DNA of 54,355 nucleotides from Candidatus Heimdallarchaeota archaeon LC_2 (GCA_001940725.1 MDVR01000045.1:1-54355), one strand, 5' to 3'; positions 28,222 to 37,802 are shown, counted from the stretch's first letter. Program-made: numbers and translations. Notes: a model not told the origin generated them from the sequence alone.

Positions 28222-28800
28222 TTAGTTTTCAGAGATATAGGCCATTGCTTTTCCACACATACAATATTTATCCAGTAATCGGGCTGTCTGATAGCAACAG
28301 GGGTCCACGTAATCCTCTAGAATATCAGAATAAATCTGTCTAGAATTTTTCGGATTAAGTCTCGCCGGTTCAACTGGGTATAAATCCACATCTCCATCAA
28401 TAATAATTTCATCATCGATTTCTTCTGAATTTTCTACTGCTGATTGGATCATTTCAGCTAGTTCTTCACTTTGAAAGTAAGATGCCTGGTCAGTTTGGAT
28501 TGCTGCATACATCTCATTGCTTTTTGGATAAAGGATTATTGCGTAACTTATATTTATGAAGCCAATAATAATAACAAATATCCCAGCTAGAATTTCAGAT
28601 AACATCATTATGAATCCAATGATAATTATAATAATTCCGGCTGTTGTGAAAAATTTTCTTTTTTCCTCAAATCTACATTCATGTGAGCAATAATAATAAT
28701 TTTCACCGACCTGAACTCCATTAATTTCCCTTGTATTAATAATGCTTAAACCAATTATTGCCGGTTCATTGCATACTCGACACATTGGTTCGGCTTCCAT
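28222..28800 (-). CDS. Zinc-finger membrane protein, full-length type
   Basis: 192 residues, the reference member of the local family. N-terminal finger CRVCNEPAIIG...YYYCSHECRFEEKR (about 7-48), two membrane helices (about 50-95), a long acidic linker (ENSEEIDDEIIIDGDVDLYP), and a C-terminal second motif CCYQTARLLDKYCMCGKAMAY (about 165-186; cysteine pair then CxC). Both ends probably face the cytoplasm. The family is seen intact here, partially at 26500 and 27383, and broken at 27038 and 38191. No known domain name recognised. Confidence 0.8.
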   Translation of the reverse strand: MEAEPMCRVCNEPAIIGLSIINTREINGVQVGENYYYCSHECRFEEKRKFFTTAGIIIIIIGFIMMLSEILAGIFVIIIGFINISYAIILYPKSNEMYAAIQTDQASYFQSEELAEMIQSAVENSEEIDDEIIIDGDVDLYPVEPARLNPKNSRQIYSDILEDYVDPCCYQTARLLDKYCMCGKAMAYISEN

Positions 28801-28977
28801 TTGATAACAATATTGGTGAGATAATTAATAAAATTTTCTTCTCATCAAGTTAACTTTTCTGCAATCAGGCACACCATTTGGATTTTCGCTTTTAAGAATT
28901 CAATTCTCTAACAACATTTAGCCTCCCTATACCTTCTACAGCCGATAACTACTCATTTAATTATAGTAGTTCGTACA

Positions 28978-28987
28978 AATTTATAAG
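28978..28987 (+). promoter_or_regulatory. TATA box for the RING-like gene
   Basis: AATTTATAAG, with TTTATAAG at 28980-28987 starting 31 nt before the ATG at 29011, the spacing seen for other leaderless genes in the window. Confidence 0.6.
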
Positions 28988-29010
28988 ACAAAGGTGTATT
29001 ACTATTATGA

Positions 29011-29409
29011 ATGCGTTGTAATGTCTGTTATTTACCCATACACGATGAGGCAACACAAATTCTCTGCCCCAGATGTACTAATGAGTTCCATCGGGATCAC
29101 TTGGCAGCCTGGTTGTTGACTCAAACTAAATGCCCTATGTGTCGAGAAGTTTTATCAGAGGATTTCAGGGATGAATTGAAACCCAAATCCGAGCAAGAAC
29201 GCAAGCGTTTGATCAATATAATGCGTACTTTGGACAATCTAAGTGATAGTGTTTATCGTTTGGAAACGGGTAAAAAACATGGGAAAAGAATACAGAAAAT
29301 GAGAATTGATGAAATGGGGGATAGTAGGGGTCCGTCGCTGTTAAAGCCGATTGCTACTGTAGTAATCTTTCTTATCTGGATTGTCCTGGTGATTGCTATA
29401 TTCGCTTGA
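29011..29409 (+). CDS. Membrane-anchored RING-like zinc-finger protein
   Basis: 132 residues. The N-terminal 48 residues carry eight ligands in cross-brace order: C3, C6, C19, C22, H27, H30, C41, C44, with FHRDHLAAWLL and KCPMCREVL matching the RING pattern FHxxCLxxWL...CPxCR. It is a C4-H2-C2 variant: canonical RING-H2 has His at ligand 4 and Cys at ligand 6. A charged linker (about 50-110) leads to one C-terminal membrane helix (PIATVVIFLIWIVLVIAIFA). A membrane-bound ubiquitin-type E3 ligase role is plausible in an Asgard archaeon but unproven; no E2 or ubiquitin gene is adjacent. Confidence 0.82.
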   Translation: MRCNVCYLPIHDEATQILCPRCTNEFHRDHLAAWLLTQTKCPMCREVLSEDFRDELKPKSEQERKRLINIMRTLDNLSDSVYRLETGKKHGKRIQKMRIDEMGDSRGPSLLKPIATVVIFLIWIVLVIAIFA

Positions 29410-29438
29410 TATTTGATAAATTTTTATTTTATTTTAAT

Positions 29439-30656
29439 TTAATTTAATTTAAATTTTCCTCGAAACAGATTGCCGATTCCAAGAAATATTATTGCAACAA
29501 AGAAACTCATTATTGGTAAAGGCAAGCTTACAACTGAATCAATAGTGTCTGGACCTTCATCAGAATCTATCGCGGTGATAACAGAACCAGTTGTGGTAGA
29601 AATTATAGTAAAATCAGTGATATCCGGGCTGGTAGTGGTAGAAATATCGGTAATAGTAGGGGTGGTTGTGATATCATTAAACTCCCCTGAAGTGACAAAA
29701 TAATAATTCAATAAATTATCAACTATTAGTGAGCCCTGATGGACGAGTTCAGGTTGTCTTTCCCAAGTATTGCCGTACATGTTTTTATAATCCGAGTATA
29801 CACGTTCTCCTGAGAGCACTATCATTGAATTGCTCACAGAAGCCTTTCTATCAACAACCAGCATTGATAAAAATCCATTTATTGGCTGATAAGTAGTATT
29901 ACTGGATTCAATATATGCGTAATAATCGTCATTCCCTTGTGAATAATCAGTATCAATTACTACAGCATATTGAGAAGAATTAACTACGATATCAATTGAT
30001 GCTGGGAGGGTTCTATTCCTCAAATCAGTGATTTTTGTACCATCGTGGTAATTAATTGAAGTAGGACCATGGAAAAGCATATTTTCGAACCCTATGGTGA
30101 CATTATTCACCAATGAGCTACTAACTCCTGTTCTATTGGCCATTACCCTATATAAACCGCCGGCATCATTACTTACTGGATCATTAACCGCTCCAGCATC
30201 AAATCTGAGGGGGGTACCAATTGCTTCGAGTAGGGGATTTGTTCGATTAGCAAGCCAGGTTCCTGCAAAATCATCATTTCCACCAACCCAAAGTAATTTA
30301 TTACCACTATCAAACCATTTCTATATGGCTACAACTTCAGGGTTTTCAACATTATCAAATATCTGCAAACCTGAAATACTGACAAATAGTGCGTCGTATC
30401 CAGATAAATCATCTGATGCAAAATCCCAAATTTCATTATTTACCACTGAAATTGTGTTATCAGCCTCTGTGTAATTTGAAATCAACCCATTATACGAAAT
30501 AAATAATGGTTCTGAAGAATCAGCGAAAACTAACATATTTATGTCAGTGGGATAGTCTAGGCCGTTAATCACCAGACTTCTTGAATTGGTTACATTTAAG
30601 GTCATAATCAACATTGATAATACAATAATTAGTACTGTATTGATGGTTTTGTTCAT
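29439..30656 (-). pseudogene. Surface protein with in-frame TAG (interrupted gene)
   Basis: One reading frame from ATG 30656 to 29439, interrupted once by TAG at 30321-30323. Before it lies a signal peptide (about 1-26) and a Rossmann-like start (FDNVENPEVVAI); straight after, in the same frame, come KWFDSGNKLLWVGGNDDFAG and a long beta-rich domain, a Thr-rich stalk and a C-terminal membrane helix with a basic end. IKKWFDSG is the natural sense, so AAG to TAG is the simplest change. TAG also ends normal genes here (for example at 456-458), so reassignment is unlikely; a fresh nonsense mutation, readthrough or an assembly error remain. The fold resembles glutamine-amidotransferase-like DUF4350-type domains only loosely. 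Confidence 0.8.
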
Positions 30657-31197
30657 TAGAGTTCGATCTCATGAATATATTACTTATAATAAGTTAAAAG
30701 CCTATAGACAAAATAGCAATTTTCTCACAATTCAAAAGGTATTACTATATTTACCCTTGAATGTATGCGTAAACTATACTCATACACGATAGGATACGAT
30801 ATATTAGTACTGATTTTTCATTAAAATTAACATTGTATGCATGATTCTATCGTTATTCATCATTGGTGATAAAAAGAATGTGCGCGATTTAGTATTTTTG
30901 ATTCAGATTAAATTTTATCAAATAATATTCATGCATATAATATATACATTCATGAGTCAAAATAGAATAATAATCAATAAATAAGTACAAATGTTGTATC
31001 AATATGACTACATTCACGAAATAAATGAGAAATATCAATTGCACACACATTTAGTTAATATTCGTAATTACATTCCTGCGGTTTGTACTCTCATTTTAGA
31101 GTTATTTAATCCACAAATACCGCATTAACATCATAGTGACTGCAATATCCTATAGCATAGTTCAACGAATTTATATCTCAAAGGTTCTAGTAATGAT
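30657..31197. other. Intergenic region
   Basis: 541 bp, AT-rich. A TATA-like TTTATATC at 31170-31177 should serve the MoxR gene. Otherwise no gene, repeat or structured RNA recognised. Confidence 0.5.
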
Positions 31198-31203
31198 TTG
31201 TTA

Positions 31204-32085
31204 ATGTCCGGTCTACCTGATGATATATCCCTTCAACAATTCAAAGAAGCAGCTTATTTACCAAATGAAGAGATCCTAACTCTTGCTAAACTGGCAATCA
31301 AGCTTAAAAAACCAGTTTTAATAGAAGGACCCCCAGGGACTGGTAAAACTTCTTTGGCAAAGGCTATTGCCTCACTTCTTAAAACGGAATTATTGAGAAT
31401 TCAATGCTTTGAGGGGATCACGGCTGAACAGGTGATCGGTGAGTTCAACTATCAAAAACAGTTAATCGCAATAGAACTGGCTAAGAACAACGATCGTATC
31501 AAATCTATCGATGAATATAATATTTTTAGTACCGAATATTTTATCTCCCGACCCTTACTATTGGCTTTACAGCAATCTACGCCAGTTGTACTACTTTTTG
31601 ATGAGATTGACCGAGCGGATGAGGAATTTGAAGCCTTTCTTCTCGAAGCACTGGGTGAAAATCAGATCACCATTCCCGAATTGGGTACTATTAAGGCAAC
31701 AAGCTCCCCAATTGTATTTCTAACCTCTAATGGTACCAGGGAATTGTCTCCAGCACTGCGTCGGCGATCACTATATTTAGCATTAGATTATCCAGAGAAG
31801 GCTCGAGAAAAAGAAATTATTCGTTTACATGTACCTGAACTTGATGAAAAATTAGCAGAGAAAATAGTTGATTTATTGCGTAAAATCCGCCGAAATGAGA
31901 ATATAAGGCAATCTCCATCGATTTCCGAGGGTATTGAACTCGCACAAACGCTCATGGTTTTAGGCTCAGAATATCTTGAAATGCCTAAAATAGAGGAAAT
32001 ACTAGGTTTAATCGTAAAAAACTCAGCTGATATAACTGAGGTTAGACGCATGTTGGTAACAGAAAAACAACCTTCTGGGGTCTGA
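31204..32085 (+). CDS. MoxR-type AAA+ ATPase
   Basis: 293 residues from the ATG at 31204; an in-frame TTG at 31198 is the alternative. Walker A GPPGTGKTS (about 42-50), Walker B LLFDEIDRAD, sensor 1 FLTSNGTREL and the arginine-rich LSPALRRRS are typical of MoxR ATPases. These act as chaperones that activate partner proteins with a VWA domain. The next gene, 45 bp downstream, is such a partner, so the two form the classic MoxR-VWA pair. Confidence 0.93.
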   Translation: MSGLPDDISLQQFKEAAYLPNEEILTLAKLAIKLKKPVLIEGPPGTGKTSLAKAIASLLKTELLRIQCFEGITAEQVIGEFNYQKQLIAIELAKNNDRIKSIDEYNIFSTEYFISRPLLLALQQSTPVVLLFDEIDRADEEFEAFLLEALGENQITIPELGTIKATSSPIVFLTSNGTRELSPALRRRSLYLALDYPEKAREKEIIRLHVPELDEKLAEKIVDLLRKIRRNENIRQSPSISEGIELAQTLMVLGSEYLEMPKIEEILGLIVKNSADITEVRRMLVTEKQPSGV

Positions 32086-32130
32086 AATTGCATTCTACTA
32101 CAATTTACATAGTGAAACTTGTTGATATAA

Positions 32131-33561
32131 ATGATTAATCTTGCTGATTTGCTCTCTCGTTTGAAAAAATTAGGATTTAAGATCTCGATATCCGAAACAC
32201 TGGATGCAAATCGACTATTATTAGAGGCTGAAAGTCAATTAGAGGTAAGATTTGGGCTTAGAATGATACTTTCCAAGTCAAAACAGGAGCAAGATTTATT
32301 TGATCTGGTATGGGAAAACCTAATGGCCCCCATAAAACCAGAGAATTTAGATGATTCAGGGGAATTAACCGATAATTCTAATCAATCTGACAAAGGAAAT
32401 GGTGATGAGCGTCCTCCCAGCAAAAATTCACAGGAAACTGAGATGCAAGGAGCAGCGTTTGGACGAGATGGGAGTAATGCCTTGGCAATCGCTCTCTCAC
32501 GCTCTGCATCTGACTATAAAGGCATCGTCAGGCAATTATTAGGTGGTAATGATCGCAATGCAGCGGCAATCATGTTGCGATATATGCTAGTAAACAGCAT
32601 GAATGTAATAGAATTGATGAATAAAAGTACTGAAATACGAAAAGGAGTGGAAGGGCTTCTGGAACAGTTAACAAACGACTTATCCGTGCGAGAATTCATA
32701 CCTGGGGACACAGAATACTATCTGGAGCAATTAGATGCCTCTTTAAAATTAATATTGAAAGAACACCTTACCAACCCACCAAATATTCATAGATACCCTC
32801 TCAAAGTGGAAGATATTAAGGATTTACCACTTGTAACACTGAAATCGTCTGCAGAATTACAGCATGCATTGCGAATTCTAGGGAAGAAATTAGCAACTAA
32901 ACAACGAAGAAAACGACGTTCTGGGGCTCGAAAGATCAATTTAAGACAAACCATACGAAAGAATATTCAACACGGAGGAGTGCTTCTTGAGCTAAAAAGG
33001 CATCAACCAAGACTTACTCGGTCCAAATTAATACTTATGACCGACGTGAGCCCATCAACTATTCAGGCTACCCGGATGTTTCTCTCCATTATCTGGAATG
33101 CAAAAGAAGTATTTGGCGATATCCAGTATTACGAGTTCATAGGCAGCTGCATCAACGTAACCAACGAATTTCGAAGAGCAAAATCAGTTAATGATGGGAT
33201 GGAAGATAGCTTGGCTCGCTGGAAACGAGAAATAGGTGGTAAGGAAAATAGTGATTACTACTCCGCATTTCGAATACTAGAGCGTGAAACCCGAACTAAA
33301 CTGACAAAACAGGTTTCTCTGGTGATTCTTGGTGATATGAGGGATTGGTTGGGTCCATGGAAGGATGGAAAACCGATGAGTTCACGAATTTTGGGAGAAA
33401 TACGTAAGAAAGTTAATAGAATCATCGTTTTAAACCCAGAACCGAAAAGAATGTGGAATACAGGTGACAGTATTTGTCGTTATTGTGAGGATCAGGGTCT
33501 GGAAGTGTATGAAACCACCAATTTAGGTCAATTAATTGAATGTTTACTGCAAATAAACTAA
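32131..33561 (+). CDS. VWA-domain protein, CoxE-like, partner of MoxR
   Basis: 476 residues. A helical N-terminus (about 1-70), an acidic Ser/Asn linker (about 75-115), a middle region, then a VWA domain (about 280-476) with the MIDAS motif MTDVSPST (DxSxS). DYYSAFRIL and VILGDMRDWLG continue the fold. Members of the CoxE group help insert metals or mature enzymes, for example carbon monoxide dehydrogenases. No such enzyme is adjacent, so the client is unknown. Cysteines in DSICRYCEDQG are near the end. Confidence 0.9.
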   Translation: MINLADLLSRLKKLGFKISISETLDANRLLLEAESQLEVRFGLRMILSKSKQEQDLFDLVWENLMAPIKPENLDDSGELTDNSNQSDKGNGDERPPSKNSQETEMQGAAFGRDGSNALAIALSRSASDYKGIVRQLLGGNDRNAAAIMLRYMLVNSMNVIELMNKSTEIRKGVEGLLEQLTNDLSVREFIPGDTEYYLEQLDASLKLILKEHLTNPPNIHRYPLKVEDIKDLPLVTLKSSAELQHALRILGKKLATKQRRKRRSGARKINLRQTIRKNIQHGGVLLELKRHQPRLTRSKLILMTDVSPSTIQATRMFLSIIWNAKEVFGDIQYYEFIGSCINVTNEFRRAKSVNDGMEDSLARWKREIGGKENSDYYSAFRILERETRTKLTKQVSLVILGDMRDWLGPWKDGKPMSSRILGEIRKKVNRIIVLNPEPKRMWNTGDSICRYCEDQGLEVYETTNLGQLIECLLQIN

Positions 33562-33665
33562 CACCCAAATAGCAATTCAAGGGTTGAACCCTCTTTTTTA
33601 GTCAAAAATTAATGACTTAGAAACAAATATATTTAATCTAGAAAACCCAGTTTGTTTTTGTCGTC

Positions 33666-34211
33666 ATGTCGCTAGAACATAATAAAACTATAGCACGACA
33701 GTTTCTTACAGAATTGTTCAGCAAATGGGATTTTAGTTTAATCGAGAAAATTATTCATAATGATTACAGTGTATCCAAAAACAGTGTATCACTTATAGAT
33801 TTCAAGGATTCTTTGTATGAAAAACCCGGAAAGGGTAATTTTAGAGAAAGGCTCCATTATATTCGTACTGGAATGCCTGATTTAGAGTTTCAAGTTACAA
33901 AAATGGTAGCTGAAGGAAATGAAGTAATTGTTTGGTATACCTGGAGCGGTACACAAAAAGGAGAATTATTTGGTTTTCCCCCTAAAAATAGAAAAGTAAA
34001 AATTTTTGCGACCAACTATTTTACAATACAAGCAAAAAAAATCGTTGGTACAAGGATTACCCTTGATTCATTCAGTTTTCTCTACCAACTTGGCCATGTA
34101 GATTTTATTAATGACGAGAGTTTGGTGTTGCGATATTTATCAGATATTGAAAGAATAAGTTCAGAATTTAGTGGAAGTATTCCATCGAAATCAGATCCTC
34201 TTATTGATTAA
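33666..34211 (+). CDS. SnoaL-like (NTF2-fold) protein, copy 1
   Basis: 181 residues. SnoaL/ester-cyclase pattern: N-terminal helix NKTIARQFLTELFSKWDFSL, IIHNDYSV, GMPDLEFQVTKMVAEGNEV, VWYTWSGTQKGELFGFPP and a final strand. These small enzymes share an NTF2 fold; most are of unknown substrate. It is the first of a tandem series with 34265 (intact) and 34958 (fragment). The C-terminal extension (SEFSGSIPSKS) is unique to this copy. Confidence 0.82.
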   Translation: MSLEHNKTIARQFLTELFSKWDFSLIEKIIHNDYSVSKNSVSLIDFKDSLYEKPGKGNFRERLHYIRTGMPDLEFQVTKMVAEGNEVIVWYTWSGTQKGELFGFPPKNRKVKIFATNYFTIQAKKIVGTRITLDSFSFLYQLGHVDFINDESLVLRYLSDIERISSEFSGSIPSKSDPLID

Positions 34212-34264
34212 CACAAGGAGTAACAAATTTTATTAATTATTATTGAAATACTAGAATTAAGCTA

Positions 34265-34759
34265 ATGTCCATTGAGAAAAACAAAATATTAGCCAAGAAA
34301 TTTCTTCTAGAACTTTATTGTAGATGGAACTATGATTTGGTTGATGAATTAATTCACGAAGATTATGAATTAGGTAAGGATAGTGTATCAATTCTGGCCC
34401 AAGCGAGAACTCTTCCCGGTAAAGCTGCATTTGTAAAACGATTGAAATATTATCACAAAGCGCTGCCCGATATGCGATATGGTATCATCAAAATTATTTC
34501 AGAGGAAGACAACGTAATTGTTTGGTGGGCAATGAAAGCTACACAAGTCGGGGATTTCAATGATTTTCCTACAAAAGGAAAAAAAGTACAGATATTTGGT
34601 ACACATCATTTTGAAATAAAAGATGGAAAGATAATATCTAGCACAATCAATTTTGATACCTTTAGTTTTTTGATTCAACTAGGTCATATAGAAGTAACTA
34701 ATGAACAAGAGGATATGGTAATGGAATACTTGAAACGAATCGAAAAGCTGGGAATATAG
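34265..34759 (+). CDS. SnoaL-like (NTF2-fold) protein, copy 2
   Basis: 164 residues. Tandem paralogue of the preceding gene, sharing KKFLLELYCRWNYDLVDELI, ALPDMRYGIIKIISEEDNV, IVWWAMKATQVGDFNDFP and FSFLIQLGHIEV. The spacing and same strand fit tandem duplication. Substrate unknown. Confidence 0.82.
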   Translation: MSIEKNKILAKKFLLELYCRWNYDLVDELIHEDYELGKDSVSILAQARTLPGKAAFVKRLKYYHKALPDMRYGIIKIISEEDNVIVWWAMKATQVGDFNDFPTKGKKVQIFGTHHFEIKDGKIISSTINFDTFSFLIQLGHIEVTNEQEDMVMEYLKRIEKLGI

Positions 34760-34857
34760 GGAAACTTACTGGATTATTGGGATTAATATGTTAGGATAAT
34801 ATGTAATCATAATAAATTTCCTGTTAAGAAAATCAATATGAAGTCGTCTCAACAATG

Positions 34858-34906
34858 GATAGTTTTGGACTAGCATTTTATAGAATTCCTGGAAGATCAA
34901 TGATTA
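34858..34906 (+). repeat. Fragment duplicated from the two-helix membrane gene
   Basis: 49 bp matching 35342-35390 at 43 of 49 positions by eye (shared cores AGCATTTTAT and GATCAATGATTA). It is isolated between SnoaL copy 2 and the third SnoaL fragment, so it is the last trace of another copy of the two-helix membrane gene. Confidence 0.75.
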
Positions 34907-34957
34907 AACTAAGATGAATAACAAAATCAAACTATTGTCCTAGAAAATAACAAGCAA

Positions 34958-35137
34958 ATGGAAAAAATATATGGAACCAATCACTTCACATTCAAAGTTG
35001 GAAAATTCATATCGCAAACAGTCAATTTTGATTCAATAAGTTTTCTTGTTCAACTTGGGCATATTTCGGTCAATGAAGATCAACAAAAATTAGTTGAACA
35101 ATATTTGAAGCGCCTCGAAGATATGAAAGACGAGTAA
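34958..35137 (+). pseudogene. C-terminal fragment of a third SnoaL-like copy
   Basis: 59 codons from ATG to TAA: YGTNHFTFKVGKFISQTVNF, then DSISFLVQLGHISV and QYLKRLEDM. It aligns with the end of copy 2 (FGTHHFEIKDGKIISSTINF, FSFLIQLGHIEV). The N-terminal two thirds are missing, so it is a truncated relic. Confidence 0.8.
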
Positions 35138-35209
35138 TTTTGTTTTATGTATTATGTCTAATGTTTCTAACACAATTTATATTGGCATCATTTAAAGCAA
35201 TAACGGAAA

Positions 35210-35461
35210 ATGAAAAATAATAAGCAAGTTTCGGCAGTGCCCCAGATATTTGGAACAATACTATTTACTATTGGAATTTAATTATGGATTGGAGGATATC
35301 CATCTTTTTTGGATGATCAAAATGATGTCATAAATACTAAAGATAGTTTTGTTCCAGCATTTTATGGAATTCTTGGAGGATCAATGATTATTTCAGGTGT
35401 TTTTCTAATTGGGATCCATTATCTTTCAACAGTAATTTTTGAAACAAGAAACTCTAATTGA
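35210..35461 (+). pseudogene. Two-helix membrane protein interrupted by in-frame TAA
   Basis: One frame from ATG 35210 to TGA 35461 with a single TAA at 35279-35281. It reads QIFGTILFTIGI, stop, LWIGGYPSFLDDQND and later AFYGILGGSMIISGVFLIGI. The next gene (35567) has the same plan (FGILFMIVGF ... FYAIIGSTFILSGSLLIGF), showing homology on both sides of the stop. A nonsense-mutated tandem copy. Confidence 0.75.
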
Positions 35462-35566
35462 ATTACAATTGTTGAACTTTGGTTAGCTTCTTCTTTTTTC
35501 TTTCGACTACAAGGCTTCCACTATGAACAAAAATCAAAATATGAAAATTCGATCGATGAGTCGAGA

Positions 35567-35824
35567 ATGGAAAGTAACATCGAACCCTCCAACTTTAGGA
35601 TGGTTATTATTGTCTTTGGAATCTTATTCATGATTGTGGGCTTTGTAATTTTTGTTACCAAGACATATACATGGATTCGTAACGCCGGGTCTATTGGAAT
35701 AATTAATATTGAACAACCGAAATTTTATGCAATAATCGGGAGTACATTTATTCTGTCAGGTTCGTTATTGATCGGATTTTATAATCTTACTGAATCGGTA
35801 AATCAATCTAAATTCATCAAATAA
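35567..35824 (+). CDS. Two-helix membrane protein
   Basis: 85 residues. Two membrane helices (about 11-31 and 53-72) separated by a soluble loop (TKTYTWIRNAGSIGIINIEQ). Intact member of the family represented by the interrupted copy at 35210 and the fragment at 34858. Unknown function; association with SnoaL-like copies suggests the two gene types were duplicated together. Confidence 0.65.
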   Translation: MESNIEPSNFRMVIIVFGILFMIVGFVIFVTKTYTWIRNAGSIGIINIEQPKFYAIIGSTFILSGSLLIGFYNLTESVNQSKFIK

Positions 35825-36015
35825 ACTTTTGTGAATTCACTTTGGGTCTATCTGAAATAAATGATCAAAAACATCTTGAAAGTATGTCTATATTATTAAC
35901 TCATCTATCCATTAAATTTGTCTCATTTTTTCCAAGAAAGTCTATAAAAAATTAAAGATATGCGAGAAGAATAAATTCTAGAGTTCAAGTTTGGTTACAT
36001 GTTACATTCTTTTTT

Positions 36016-36189
36016 TTAGATCCAATCTTTTTCCTTATTGAAAAATATCCAGGCAATTGAGTGAAGATCATCAATCATTTGACCTGCATTAAATAAATAG
36101 ATCTCATGTTGGATTGTTTTTTCTGGAGATGCATACCATGTTTTTGCAATAAGTGTTATAAATTCATCCAAAATGTGTATTATTGGCTT
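36016..36189 (-). pseudogene. Coding-like remnant
   Basis: 57 open codons on the minus strand with strong protein character (ILDEFITLIAKTWYASPEK, MIDDLHSIAWIFFNKEKDW) ending at a natural TAA, but no good start: a TTG at 36171 is possible. It looks like the C-terminal end of a lost gene. A real 51-residue protein cannot be excluded. Confidence 0.45.
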
Positions 36190-37310
36190 TCAAGCATTGT
36201 TAACAACGGAATTTCCGTAATCGATATTCAAACTATTGCATTTAGTCATAGCTATATGTAATTATCCAAATAAATGAGTTTATTGAATGAGTTTATTTCC
36301 ATAAATGGATTTAATTTTGACTAGAAGATCACAGGCATTCAATTTGAAATAATTTTGTACTTTTAATAATACTACATTTTAATTAGAAAAATAATTTAAT
36401 ATTTGATTAATAATTTATCACTGTTATATTCAATTGTTTAATTGATTTATATTTTATATATGTTTTATCGAAATATATGTGTTTATTCTAATTGATAGTT
36501 ATTTTTATTGATTATTAATTGATTTATATATTCATTCAAATTCCAAACTAAATCCTTATTATTGCATTTTTCATTTATTTTATATGAAACATAAGAATTA
36601 AGCCTATATTTTATATAGAAAATCACCAATTTAATGTTGTTTTATAAAAAAATTAAATATATTTAACATTTATGTATTATCCATAAAGAAATTATAGTAT
36701 AAAGCAAAATATATCTTTTAAAATTAGCGTAAATTAGCATTTATTCTAATCTTACCAAATCAGAAAATTATGTTTTAATTCATAATTATTAATGGATAAT
36801 AAACCATTATTCAGCTGATGTAACGTAAACAAATAATTGAAATAATAAATTACTAATAATAAACTGTTTATCATGGGATATAGACATGTAATGCCGTTAT
36901 GATCACTTCATTGTAAAATATTGTAAATCCATTTGAAATATAGTTTTATATATTTAAGATATATATCAAATACTTAGTATATAGTACCATTATCAGTGAT
37001 AAAAAATGTTGAAAACAACAACTTCCATAATAAATATGAATTTATCACACTATGTGTGAAAATGTATTATCCTGTTTAGATTGTTATTGTGTAAACATCG
37101 CTAGCATTACCAAATATAACGAAATAAGGAATTGCACAATATAATTACGCTTTTAGTGCTAATGATCTTTCCTAATATCTTTAATAATTAAGCCCGGATT
37201 CATGATAATTAGCATTTTTTACCCTATCCAGAAAATGTTAAACGCAATTTTCACTTATTTAATAGGAAAATGTTTCAATCAACAAAAATTCTAGTTAAAC
37301 ATAAAAAATA
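36190..37310. other. Extremely AT-rich intergenic stretch
   Basis: About 1.1 kb of DNA poorer in G and C than the rest, with many TATA/TTTATA tracts and repeated AATTGATTTATAT-like words (36430, 36519). No gene recognised. It could be an unwinding or nucleoid-associated region, but no origin-box sequence was recognised. Confidence 0.45.
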
Positions 37311-37430
37311 ATGAAATATAATCTTGCACAGAGAATCGAAAGTGTAAAAATTGATATCCTATGGGATAAAACTAAAGATTGTAATTTTTTTCTCTGGTAT
37401 TCTTTTGAAAGTAATTTACATAATAATTAA
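37311..37430 (+). CDS. Possible 39-residue peptide or gene remnant
   Basis: ATG to TAA, 39 codons with balanced composition (KIDILWDKTKDCNFFLWYSF). It lies before another coding-like stretch (37575-37802, 75 open codons without a start, containing VCIQPEDLNLLCFSVDNIL). Together they look like fragments of one decayed gene; a real small protein is the alternative. Confidence 0.3.
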   Translation: MKYNLAQRIESVKIDILWDKTKDCNFFLWYSFESNLHNN

Positions 37431-37574
37431 TTTCAGCAGATATCTATATAATCAGTATCAATTTTTATATTCATCTAAACATTTTCCGATAATGATTCAA
37501 TGCGGCACTTCTTCTAGTTAAATGAAATTGATTTATTCACAACAGAGATTCAATATTACATTTCCATATTTTAA

Positions 37575-37802
37575 GATGGTACCAAAGATCGCAATCTACA
37601 TACTTTTCTCAAAGTTATCCTGCTGAAAAAAAATGTAATAGGGTTCAATCTCAATAATTACAAAGATTTTATTGTATGTATTCAACCTGAAGATCTTAAC
37701 TTATTATGTTTCTCGGTTGATAATATATTACCGGATAGAATATATTATCATGAATCACATTTTCTACAATTTTCTTTCGACTTTTTATCCTTGATGCTTT
37801 AG
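37575..37802 (+). pseudogene. Coding-like remnant without start
   Basis: 75 open codons to a TAG with convincing protein character (FLKVILLKKNVIGFNL, VCIQPEDLNLLCF, FSFDFLSLML) but no ATG, GTG or TTG near its beginning and a stop just upstream. Probably the remains of a gene whose start may be the frame at 37311. Confidence 0.4.

Noticed and set aside
30321..30323. Pyrrolysine coding at TAG
   Set aside because: TAG terminates other genes in the window (for example the aminotransferase at 456-458) and no pyl genes are seen; kept only as an outside possibility.
30094..30474. Plus-strand 126-codon frame opposite the interrupted surface protein
   Set aside because: It is the antisense of a clear protein frame with signal peptide and membrane helix.
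36190..37310. CRISPR array or direct-repeat cluster in AT-rich DNA
   Set aside because: Repeated words are short, irregular AT tracts without constant spacers.
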